NCBI GenBank assembly: GCA_963675565.2
Contig: CAXXYD010000004.1
Coordinates: 1,302,001-1,366,000 of the forward strand
Reading direction: 5' to 3'
Source of the DNA: JARRKU01 sp963675565
GTDB lineage: Bacteria; Desulfobacterota; Desulfobacteria; Desulfobacterales; Desulfosarcinaceae
DNA length: 64,000 nt
The notes under the pieces are model-generated. The model made no database searches, was not told the origin of the DNA, and saw only the letters and a list, made by a program, of their open reading frames with translations. Both the position numbers and the translations under genes were made by a program. Below are positions 1-8,007 of this stretch, in pieces. How positions within the stretch are numbered: the stretch's first letter is position 1; each line of letters starts with the position of its first letter.

Positions 1-845
1 GCCGCAGGCAACTGGATCTCTTGAACGGTGAACGCCGCCGGATCAAAATATTTCAACTGCAGGGGCCGATTTTCTTTGGGTCTGCGGATCGGCTGGCCCA
101 CCACCTGGAAGCCCGAATGGGGAATGCCGATTATTGTATTCTGGATATGCGGCATGTCAATGACATCGACACCACGGGCGCCAACATCCTGGTTCGAATT
201 TATCACAGCCTCCGCAAAAAGTACAAGTGGCTGCTGATCAGCCACATCGGCCCCGGCCACTCTCTGTGGGGCACTTTGGAATGCAATGGTGTCACGCAGA
301 TCATTTCACCCGCCCATTTCTTCGAAGACACGGACAACGCCCTGGAATGGGCCGAAGACAATCTGCTGGAATCGGTCGGCCCGGGCAATATCCGCAGCCG
401 GTGTACTATCGACCAATGTGATATCACCGTCGGTTTTTCTAAGGACGAGATGGAGATATTCAAGGGGTTGCTTATCCGAGAGCAGTATAAAAAGGGAGAT
501 ACCATCATTTTCGAAGGCAATTCGGATCGGGACCTGTTTCTGTTGACCCGCGGATCGGCCAGTGCGAAAATGCAGCTGCCGCAGGCACAGCGCCAAAAGC
601 GTCTCTTTACCTTTGATGCCGGTGCCATTTTCGGGGAGATGGCCCTTTTGGACGGAAAACCCCGGTCCGCACGCGTAAAGGCTGAAGCCGATGCGGAAAT
701 ATACCGGCTGCCCTATGAAACGTACCAATCGATACTTGCCGAGCAACCGCAGATTGCAGCCAAGCTCTATCGAAATATCGCCCTGGTGCTCAGCCACCGC
801 CTGAGGACCCGATCCGATGAACTGAGGTTGTTTGAAGACGATTAG
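1..845 (+). CDS. SulP-type permease C-terminus: STAS + cyclic nucleotide-binding domain (5' partial)
   Basis: The frame is open to the left edge (first full codon at base 3), so this is the 3' end of a longer gene. Residues after the edge read as a STAS domain (IKIFQLQGPIFFGSADRL, then CILDMRHVNDIDTTGA), the cytosolic tail typical of SulP/SLC26 anion permeases. A cyclic nucleotide-binding domain follows with the phosphate-binding cassette FGEMALLDGKPRSARV, which keeps the Glu and the Arg-Ser pair. By family, the product would be an inner-membrane anion transporter; gating by cAMP or cGMP is inferred. It ends 23 bases before the chosen start of the RND gene and shares an operon with a nucleotide cyclase. 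The membrane part lies outside the window, so a stand-alone STAS-cNMP protein is possible. Confidence 0.75.
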   Translation, partial: RRQLDLLNGERRRIKIFQLQGPIFFGSADRLAHHLEARMGNADYCILDMRHVNDIDTTGANILVRIYHSLRKKYKWLLISHIGPGHSLWGTLECNGVTQIISPAHFFEDTDNALEWAEDNLLESVGPGNIRSRCTIDQCDITVGFSKDEMEIFKGLLIREQYKKGDTIIFEGNSDRDLFLLTRGSASAKMQLPQAQRQKRLFTFDAGAIFGEMALLDGKPRSARVKAEADAEIYRLPYETYQSILAEQPQIAAKLYRNIALVLSHRLRTRSDELRLFEDD

Positions 846-868
846 ACACACGCATGGAAAGGAGCCGT

Positions 869-3800
869 ATGGCCGGTCACAAAATCCTTGATGCTTTTCG
901 CCGACTGCGCGTAGCCGACATGATGGATTGGATTTTGAAACGACGCGGCATGGTGCTGGCCGCCCTCATTGTCATCACAGCGTGTTTCTGTCTGTTCATT
1001 CCGCGGCTGTCGTTCACGACTTCGGTTTATGACCTGGTCATTGAAGATTTGCCTGAAAATGATCAGTACAAAAAATTCAAGGAAATTTTCGGATCGGAAG
1101 AGATCATCCGGGTCGTCATCAAGGCCGAAGACGTATTCGATACGCTCACCTTCCAAAAGATTGAGCAGCTTGCCGAGACCGCCAAAAAGATTGAGGGCGT
1201 GCAGCGGGTGATCAGCCTGCCGGCGGTTAAACGGGCCGTGGACCTTTCCGGCGATTGGCCCATGGCAAAATTCAAGGCCGTCATCGCCGATGTCCCGCTG
1301 TTCAAAAAGAACCTCATATCCGCCGACCACAGCACCACCCTGCTGACCCTGGTACTTAAAGCCGAGGCGAATCATGACCAGATCATCGACGCCGTTAGAC
1401 GCGACATCATCGAGGCGCAAACCGGTCTGACCCTCTATCAGGTCGGCATGCCGCTGATCTCCAGAGCCCTTGCCCGCTATACTGAAAAAGATTTCCTGGT
1501 ACTGCCGCCGCTCACCTTTGTGCTCATCGCTTTGGTGCTCTTCGCCCTGTTCAGAAGCATCCGCTATGTTTTACTGCCGCTGGCCTGCGTCGGCGTCACC
1601 CTGATATGGACCTTCGGGTTCATGGGGATGGCCGGTATTCCGTTTTCTCTGCTCACCATGATCGTTCCGGTATTTCTCATCGCCGTGGGCACGGCGTATT
1701 GCCTCCACATCGTCTCCGAGCACCGCCATGTCCTCGACCATGCACAAACTTCCCGCGAAGCGGTGATCAAAACCTTCGAAAGCACGACCTTTCCTACCAT
1801 TTTGGCCGTTTTCACCACAATCATCGGGTTGAATTCCCTGTTTTTCAACCGCATCAGCGCCATCAAGGAATTCGCCCTGATCGCGTGTGTCGGCATGACG
1901 GTCTACCTGCTGGTGATGCTGACCCTGCTGCCCATTGGATTGAGCCTCATCCGGCCGGTACCCGGCAAACCAGACCGTCGGGAGCCTTCACCAAACGGGC
2001 CCATCCGGAAAATAATCGATCGGATTATCGACATCAACCTGGCCCATCAGAAGGCGGCATTGATCGTGCTGGGCGGCGTCGTCATTATCAGCCTTGTGGG
2101 GACATTGCGCCTCAAGGTGGAAACCAACCCCGTGGGCTATTTCAAAGCCGATACCGCGGTGTCCCGAAATTTCCACGATATCTACCGTCACCTGTCCGGC
2201 AGTTTCCCCCTCAATGTGGTTGCCACCGGTGAGGAGGATTTCTTTGAAAATCCGGAAAACCTGGCGCTCATCGAAAAAATCCAGACTTTCATTGCCGACC
2301 AGCAGGGGGTGGACAAAACCATCTCTTTCGTCGATTACCTGAAGCTGGTCAACTACGCCACCAACCGGTTCGAAGCCCAGTATTATAAGTTGCCCACCGA
2401 GGGTTTTGAAGTGCGCATGCTGGTCAATTCCTATCGCTCCCTGCTCGGGGCAGAGATGATGACGGCGTTCATGAACCCCACCTTTTCCAAGGCCAACATT
2501 CTGCTGCTCACCCACATCTCCAGTTCCAGCGATATTATTGCACTGCGCAATATCATTGCCGACTACGCCAACCACCAGTTGCCCGAGACGGTGCACCTGA
2601 ATATCACCGGGTTCGGCATCGTCATTTCAGCCAGCAGTCAGCAGCTGACTGTCGGTCAGGTAAAAAGCTTGTCCGTCACCCTGGCTGTCATCTTCTGCAT
2701 CATGCTGATGCTGTTTCTCTCATACAAGGTCGGCCTGGTGGCTATCATCCCCAATTTCTTCCCCATTGTGGTCAATTTCGGTATCATGGGCTGGCTGGGC
2801 ATCGAACTTTCCATGGCCACCAGCCTGATCGCCAGTGTGGCCATCGGCCTGGCCGTGGATGACACCATTCATTACATGGTTCGCTTCAATCGCGAATTCA
2901 GAATCGACCTGGATGAAAAGCGCGCCCTGAAGACCACACTGACGCAAATCGGCCGCCCGATCATCTATACCACCTTGACCATCGGGCTTGGCTTTTCCAT
3001 CCTCATGTTTTCCAGCTTCAGCCCCACTGCCGTCTTCGGGGCCATGATGGTGATTACCTTGTTCGCCGCCCTGGTGGGTGACTTGATCCTGCTGCCCATA
3101 CTGATGCAGCGTGTTGAAATCGTCACGCTGTGGGACCTGGTCCGCCTGAGAATGGGAAAAGACCCGGAGATCGGCATTCCGCTGTTCAACGGGCTGACCC
3201 GCACCGAGGTGCACTCCATCATCATCGCCGGCACCATCCGAACCATTGCGCCGGGAGAAGCGCTCTTTTATAAAGGCGAACACAGCGAAATCATGTATGC
3301 CGTCATCGACGGCACATTCGATGTCATCGACTACGACACCACCTGCGGGGGGCAAACCGTACCCCACGGTATCCAGAAAACCATCGCGCATATCAATGCC
3401 GGCGACATCCTGGGCGAGATGGGATTGCTGCGGTCGGCCCCCCGGTCGGCCACCGTAATTGCAACGGCACCCGGCGAACTGCTGCCCATCAACTGGAAAA
3501 TGATCAAACGGCTGCAATGGCTCTATCCGCCGACGGCGCACAAGTTCTTTGTCAACCTGATGTCGATTCTGTGTGAACGCGTGGAGCGCCTGACCACCTG
3601 CCTGTCCAACGAAAGCACAGTGGACGACATGACCGGATTGAACAACCGCAAGGGATTTTGCCAGCTGTTCGAGGCGGAAGCGGCCCGCGCGCAGCGCAGC
3701 GGGCACAACCTCTACCTGGGCAGCCTGGACATTATCTTCGGCAACGGCGCTTCGGGTTCTGTTGCCGACGATAAGAACAAAACCATTTGTGAAGTCAGCC

Positions 3801-4078
3801 GGCAGGCGACCCGGCACATCCGCCGCTGCGATCTGGCCTGCCGCATCGACACCAATCGTTTTGTATTCTTGTTTCCGGCAGAAAGCGAAGACGATATCGC
3901 ACCCATCACCGAACGCCTCCACCGCACGGTGACGGAGATAAAAGACCGGCCCGGCAATGGAAATGCATTCGAATACCGACTGGAATTCCAACCGGTGGTC
4001 GTCGGCCCGCAAACAGACGCCCAGACGGTGCTCCAGGGCATTCTGCAGTGGGCGGGCCCAAACCGGGGAAAAAAATAA
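869..4078 (+). CDS. RND/MMPL transporter fused to cNMP-binding domain and degenerate GGDEF
   Basis: About 1069 residues. Start 869 is chosen over an in-frame ATG at 854 because AAAGGAG (858-864) lies just before it. Two RND halves are visible: TM1 near residues 28-45, a periplasmic loop, a TM block at about 210-365, a second loop, and a TM block at about 610-750 with the MMPL-like segment AIGLAVDDTIHYMVRFN. A cNMP-binding domain spans about 775-895 (ILGEMGLLRSAPRSATV, intact phosphate cassette). The tail (about 917-1063) aligns with GGDEF domains, but the signature is RIDTNRF instead of GGDEF, so diguanylate cyclase activity is unlikely. The substrate is unknown; hydrophobic or lipid cargo is usual for this family. 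Regulation by cyclic nucleotide is inferred from the fused domain and the cyclase downstream. Confidence 0.85.
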   Translation: MAGHKILDAFRRLRVADMMDWILKRRGMVLAALIVITACFCLFIPRLSFTTSVYDLVIEDLPENDQYKKFKEIFGSEEIIRVVIKAEDVFDTLTFQKIEQLAETAKKIEGVQRVISLPAVKRAVDLSGDWPMAKFKAVIADVPLFKKNLISADHSTTLLTLVLKAEANHDQIIDAVRRDIIEAQTGLTLYQVGMPLISRALARYTEKDFLVLPPLTFVLIALVLFALFRSIRYVLLPLACVGVTLIWTFGFMGMAGIPFSLLTMIVPVFLIAVGTAYCLHIVSEHRHVLDHAQTSREAVIKTFESTTFPTILAVFTTIIGLNSLFFNRISAIKEFALIACVGMTVYLLVMLTLLPIGLSLIRPVPGKPDRREPSPNGPIRKIIDRIIDINLAHQKAALIVLGGVVIISLVGTLRLKVETNPVGYFKADTAVSRNFHDIYRHLSGSFPLNVVATGEEDFFENPENLALIEKIQTFIADQQGVDKTISFVDYLKLVNYATNRFEAQYYKLPTEGFEVRMLVNSYRSLLGAEMMTAFMNPTFSKANILLLTHISSSSDIIALRNIIADYANHQLPETVHLNITGFGIVISASSQQLTVGQVKSLSVTLAVIFCIMLMLFLSYKVGLVAIIPNFFPIVVNFGIMGWLGIELSMATSLIASVAIGLAVDDTIHYMVRFNREFRIDLDEKRALKTTLTQIGRPIIYTTLTIGLGFSILMFSSFSPTAVFGAMMVITLFAALVGDLILLPILMQRVEIVTLWDLVRLRMGKDPEIGIPLFNGLTRTEVHSIIIAGTIRTIAPGEALFYKGEHSEIMYAVIDGTFDVIDYDTTCGGQTVPHGIQKTIAHINAGDILGEMGLLRSAPRSATVIATAPGELLPINWKMIKRLQWLYPPTAHKFFVNLMSILCERVERLTTCLSNESTVDDMTGLNNRKGFCQLFEAEAARAQRSGHNLYLGSLDIIFGNGASGSVADDKNKTICEVSRQATRHIRRCDLACRIDTNRFVFLFPAESEDDIAPITERLHRTVTEIKDRPGNGNAFEYRLEFQPVVVGPQTDAQTVLQGILQWAGPNRGKK

Positions 4079-4132
4079 GCGTATCATATCATTCTGGACC
4101 CTGCTTCCAACCGCTATCAAAGGAGACGGCCC

Positions 4133-5011
4133 ATGTTGAACCTCCAACGGATTATCAAGGATTATTGTACCGAACAATTAAAAGAAGGCTACAAGCGAAC
4201 CTATAGTGAACTGGAACCGGCCTTGTGCAATATCATCCTGTGGACCGCCCACCTGACATTGGAAAACATCTCCAATTCCGACGCACTGTACCATGATGTG
4301 GACCATACGGTGATGGCCACCCTGGCCGGACAGGCCATCATTGAAGGCAAGCACCTCTCGGAAGGGGGCGTCTCGCCCAGGGAGTGGGCCCATTTCATCA
4401 TTGCGCTGCTGTGCCACGATATCGGCTATGTCAAAGGCATCTGCAAAGCGGACCAAGACAACGAACTGGCTTCGGGAATCGATGACCAATTGATCCGCAT
4501 CCCCGCCGGCAGCACCGACGCCATGCTGGCCCCCTACCATGTCGACCGCAGCAAATTGTTCGTGCGGGAGCGGTTCGGCCGAAGCCTGCTCAACCAAACC
4601 GAAGGGGTCATCGACGTGGACCGGATCTGCGCCTTCATCGAAATGACCCGCTATCCCATCCCGGATGATGGCTCGCATAAAGACACGGCCGACTATGGCG
4701 GTCTGGCCCGGTCGGCCGATTTCATCGGCCAGCTCGCCGACCCCAACCGGCTGCAGAAATGCACCGCCCTGTTTTACGAATTCGAAGAGATCGGCCTCAA
4801 TAAAAAGCTAGGCTACGACAATCCCGGCGAACTGCGCGACCAGAACGCCAGATTCTTCTGGAAAGTGGTCAATCCCTATATCCAGGATGCCCTGAAATAT
4901 CTGCGTGTCACCCAGGAGGGCAAACAGTGGATCGCCAATCTGCAGGCCAATGTATTCGGCCAGAACCTGTTTGCCGATCCCGGCATTGCCAATACCATCC
5001 CGTCGGCATGA
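4133..5011 (+). CDS. HD-domain phosphohydrolase, PDE-like
   Basis: 292 residues, ATG preceded by AGGAG (4121-4125). Metal-site residues are Y53-HDVDH (His54, His58) and HDIGY (His95-Asp96). The H-x3-H spacing followed by HD resembles class I cyclic nucleotide phosphodiesterases more than the HD-GYP type, and no GYP motif is present. Lying between a cNMP-gated transporter gene and a nucleotide cyclase gene, 16 bases before the cyclase start, it is a good candidate for the enzyme that removes the cyclic nucleotide. The HD fold is seen in the sequence; the substrate is inferred. No signal peptide or TM segment is visible, so it should be cytosolic. Confidence 0.75.
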   Translation: MLNLQRIIKDYCTEQLKEGYKRTYSELEPALCNIILWTAHLTLENISNSDALYHDVDHTVMATLAGQAIIEGKHLSEGGVSPREWAHFIIALLCHDIGYVKGICKADQDNELASGIDDQLIRIPAGSTDAMLAPYHVDRSKLFVRERFGRSLLNQTEGVIDVDRICAFIEMTRYPIPDDGSHKDTADYGGLARSADFIGQLADPNRLQKCTALFYEFEEIGLNKKLGYDNPGELRDQNARFFWKVVNPYIQDALKYLRVTQEGKQWIANLQANVFGQNLFADPGIANTIPSA

Positions 5012-5027
5012 TTGGCGGCCGGATCAA

Positions 5028-7295
5028 ATGAAATCCTTCGTCCAGAAGCTGTCCGCGATCAATACCCTCACCCTGACCATCGGCATCGTCGTGCTGACCG
5101 GCGTTCTTTTCGTCGTCAACCCGCCCCTGCTCGACTACATCGAGCTGAAGACCTACGATCTGCGCTTTGTCTCGCGCGGCGCCCGGCCGACCACCGGGCA
5201 GGTCGTCATGGCACTCGTCGATGAAAAGAGCCTCGACGAACAGGGCCGCTGGCCCTGGCCGCGGTCCACCATCGCCCGGCTCGTCGGCGAACTGACCCGG
5301 GCGGGGGCCAAGGTCATCGGGTTCGACATGGGGTTTTTCGAACCGGATCAAAATTCCGAATTCAACCTGATCCAGCAATTGGAGCAAATGGTAGAAAAAA
5401 TGGGTATCGACTCCGATCGGCTGGATAATTTCATCGCATCCAGGCAGCGGGCGGCGGACAATGACCAGGTGCTGGCCAATGCCATTAAACGGTCATCGGC
5501 GGACATCATTCTGGGATACTTCTTTCATCAGTCGGCCGCTGAACTGGAGAAAAAAATCGGGCCGGATCAACTGGCGGCCAGGCTGGCACAGATCACGCGG
5601 TCCAAGGTGCCCATGGTGATGTTCGACAGTCCCGCTGCAGAAAAGAGCGCTTACACCATAAAAGCCTACGCCCCGGAAACCAACATCGATCCCATCGGCA
5701 GCGCTGCCGAGGACGTCGGCTTTTTTCACGTGACCCCCTCAGCGGACGGCGTGGTTCGAAAGATGCCGCTGATCATGCAATGGGGCGGCCACTTCTTCCC
5801 CCATTTGACAGTGCTGTGCGTTCGACACTATCTTGGCAACCCGCCCCTGATGGTCCGGATCGCCGATTTCGGCGTCGAAAACATCACCATCGGCGACCAC
5901 CGCGTCCCCACAGACGAAAACGGCCAATTGCTGATCCGTTACCTGGGCCCGCCGATGACCATCCCCCATTACTCTATCGGCGACATTCTCAACCAGCGCG
6001 TGAAAGATGACGCTTTCGCCGGCAAGATCGTCCTCATAGGCGCCACGGCCATGGGCACCTATGACCTGCGCAATACACCCTTCAGTCCCAATTTTCCCGG
6101 GGTGGAGATCCACGCCACGGCCATCGAGAACATCCTGCAGAACCGCTTCATGACCAAGCCCGAGTGGTCCCGGGGATTCGACCTGGCCGCCATCATCGTG
6201 CTGGGACTGCTGGCCGGGTTCGTGCTCTCCCGGGTAAGCGCCCTGAAAGGCCTGATGGTCATTATGCTGCTGGCCGGGGCCCATGTAGCCGCCGCCCAGT
6301 GGCTCTTTGTCGCCCTGGACGTCTGGTTCAGCATCGTCTATCCCCTGATCGTACTGGCCGCCGTCTACATGGGCATCACCACCTTGCGCTACATGACAGA
6401 AGAGCGCGAGAGAAAAAAAATCAAAAACACCTTTCGCCAGTATGTCGCCCCGCTGGTCATCGACAGGATGCTCGAAAACCCAGGCCGACTTACCCTGGGG
6501 GGCGAAGAAAAGGTGCTGACGGTCCTGTTCAGCGACCTGGAGAAGTTCACCAACTGCTCGGAAAAATACTCCCCCACCCAAATGACCTCTTTTCTGAGCG
6601 AGTACTTTGAAGCCATGACCGAGGAAATCTTCAAGTACCAGGGCACCCTCAAAGAATACGTGGGCGACGAACTGATGGCCATCTTCGGCGCGCCGCTGGA
6701 TCACCCCGACCACGCCCGGCGCGCCTGCGCCTCCGCCCTGGCCATGCAGGTCCGGCGGCGGGAATTGCGATCGTTGTGGGCCAAGGACGGACGACCGCCC
6801 CTCAGCGCGCGCACCGGCATCAATTCAGGCCCCATGCTGGTGGGCAATCTCGGCTGCCGCTATCGCTTCGCCTATGGCGCTTTAGGCGACCAGGTCAATC
6901 TGGGATCCAGACTGGAAGGGATGAATAAGTTCTACGGCACCCGCATTCTCATCGGCGAGAACACCGAAAAACTGGTGCGGGACGACTTCATCCTGCGCCA
7001 GGTGGACACGGTGCAGGTGGTGGGCAAGCAGCAGTGCGTGGCTATTTACGAACTGATCGGCCACAAGGACGACCGGCTGCCCGCGGAGAAGACTGGCTCA
7101 CTGCATGCCTATGCCGCGGGCTACGAATCATACTGCGCCAGACACTGGGACAAGGCCATCGGCCACTTCGAGGCCTGCCTTGCCCAGATCCCCGATGACG
7201 GCCCCGCCCGGACCATGCTGGCCCGCAGCCAGGGATACAAAAAGTCCCCGCCGCCTGACGACTGGGACTGCGTTTACGTGGCCTCTTCCAAGTAG
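5028..7295 (+). CDS. CHASE2-domain class III adenylate/guanylate cyclase
   Basis: 755 residues. ATG 5028 is chosen because TM1 (LTLTIGIVVLTGVLFVV) follows at once; the longer frame from 4905 overlaps the HD gene. CHASE2 sensor domain at about 40-330 (extracytoplasmic), three TM helices at about 380-450, cyclase domain at about 490-680. Metal residues Asp503 (LFSDLEKF) and Asp547 (YVGDELMAIFGAP) and the VN..SR motif are present, so catalysis is expected. The purine-selecting Lys of adenylyl cyclases is replaced by Glu543 (LKEYVGD), and the partner position is Gly617 (FAYGALGDQVN). The base preference is therefore uncertain and may lean to GTP. The C-terminus (about 690-755) has one TPR-like stretch. 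Last gene of the signalling operon. Confidence 0.9.
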   Translation: MKSFVQKLSAINTLTLTIGIVVLTGVLFVVNPPLLDYIELKTYDLRFVSRGARPTTGQVVMALVDEKSLDEQGRWPWPRSTIARLVGELTRAGAKVIGFDMGFFEPDQNSEFNLIQQLEQMVEKMGIDSDRLDNFIASRQRAADNDQVLANAIKRSSADIILGYFFHQSAAELEKKIGPDQLAARLAQITRSKVPMVMFDSPAAEKSAYTIKAYAPETNIDPIGSAAEDVGFFHVTPSADGVVRKMPLIMQWGGHFFPHLTVLCVRHYLGNPPLMVRIADFGVENITIGDHRVPTDENGQLLIRYLGPPMTIPHYSIGDILNQRVKDDAFAGKIVLIGATAMGTYDLRNTPFSPNFPGVEIHATAIENILQNRFMTKPEWSRGFDLAAIIVLGLLAGFVLSRVSALKGLMVIMLLAGAHVAAAQWLFVALDVWFSIVYPLIVLAAVYMGITTLRYMTEERERKKIKNTFRQYVAPLVIDRMLENPGRLTLGGEEKVLTVLFSDLEKFTNCSEKYSPTQMTSFLSEYFEAMTEEIFKYQGTLKEYVGDELMAIFGAPLDHPDHARRACASALAMQVRRRELRSLWAKDGRPPLSARTGINSGPMLVGNLGCRYRFAYGALGDQVNLGSRLEGMNKFYGTRILIGENTEKLVRDDFILRQVDTVQVVGKQQCVAIYELIGHKDDRLPAEKTGSLHAYAAGYESYCARHWDKAIGHFEACLAQIPDDGPARTMLARSQGYKKSPPPDDWDCVYVASSK

Positions 7296-7354
7296 AGGGG
7301 CAGTTTTGAGTTGTGAGTGACAAGTAACGAGTTGTGGAATTCTGTCAGCCGAGT

Positions 7355-7936
7355 CTATGGGCACTCTTCCTCTACCAGTGTATATTGCGCTTGTCCCGGT
7401 TCAAGGATGTAAGTTCCACATACCTCGTCCGCCATAACTTCTCTGCCTGTTTTGTCATTCGTAAAGACTGCTAAACGCAACCAGAACCGATTTACGATAA
7501 GCGTATCGGGATTTATATACCAGTTATCATTCTGGCAGACATCCTCTGGAAGAAAAGGCAAAACCGCATTATAGATTGCCTCATTGCTGACCAGGTTATT
7601 GTAGTATAAAATACCATTTTTATCTACATCAGATGCGTTGATCAGCTCCATATCCTGAACTAATGCGTCCAGGTCAAAAGGATTGCCTATGCCTCCGCAC
7701 TGGTCACCGCCATTGCAGCATTGAAACTGGATTTGCTCAATCACGAGCTGAAGCTCAATTCTTACGGGATCATTGCTGACATTCACTTTCTTCAAAATGG
7801 AATCAATGTTGATACTGCCCCATGTGGCTTGAGGCCATCCGACAAAAGTAGGTAACGGCCAGGCACCGGCACCGGTCATCGTGAGGCCCAGCAGACCCAT
7901 ACACAACACACTGATCAATAAGAGTTTTTTAAACAT
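7355..7936 (-). CDS. Secreted protein of unknown function
   Basis: 193 residues with a clear Sec signal peptide (MFKKLLLISVLCMGLL to about residue 25, AGA|WP) and a strong Shine-Dalgarno GGGGGGAGGAT next to the ATG. The mature part is acidic, with Cys in CCNGGDQC and again near residues 132, 172 and 192, suggesting disulfides in the periplasm or outside. I do not recognise the family. It sits 71 bases before the start codon of nothing else; the FecR-TPR-barrel gene ends just upstream on the same strand, so co-transcription is possible. Confidence 0.7.
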   Translation of the reverse strand: MFKKLLLISVLCMGLLGLTMTGAGAWPLPTFVGWPQATWGSINIDSILKKVNVSNDPVRIELQLVIEQIQFQCCNGGDQCGGIGNPFDLDALVQDMELINASDVDKNGILYYNNLVSNEAIYNAVLPFLPEDVCQNDNWYINPDTLIVNRFWLRLAVFTNDKTGREVMADEVCGTYILEPGQAQYTLVEEECP

Positions 7937-8007
7937 ATCCTCCCCCCTTTGTACTTTGGTTAAATGTGTTGTTCATCAAATTTTATCCATTGATCAATTT
8001 CTGATCT

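Noticed and set aside
3620..4060. Active diguanylate cyclase at the RND C-terminus
   Set aside because: The GGDEF signature is RIDTNRF, lacking the Gly-Gly and acidic residues needed for catalysis.
2720..4177. 485-codon minus-strand frame opposite the RND transporter
   Set aside because: Composition-driven shadow, with low-complexity Asp/Gly/His content.
7296..7345. GAGTTGTGAGTGACAAGTAACGAG-like low-complexity stretch as a binding site
   Set aside because: Simple imperfect repetition of GAGT/AAC words with no symmetry; similar tails (for example near 31040) look like intergenic filler.
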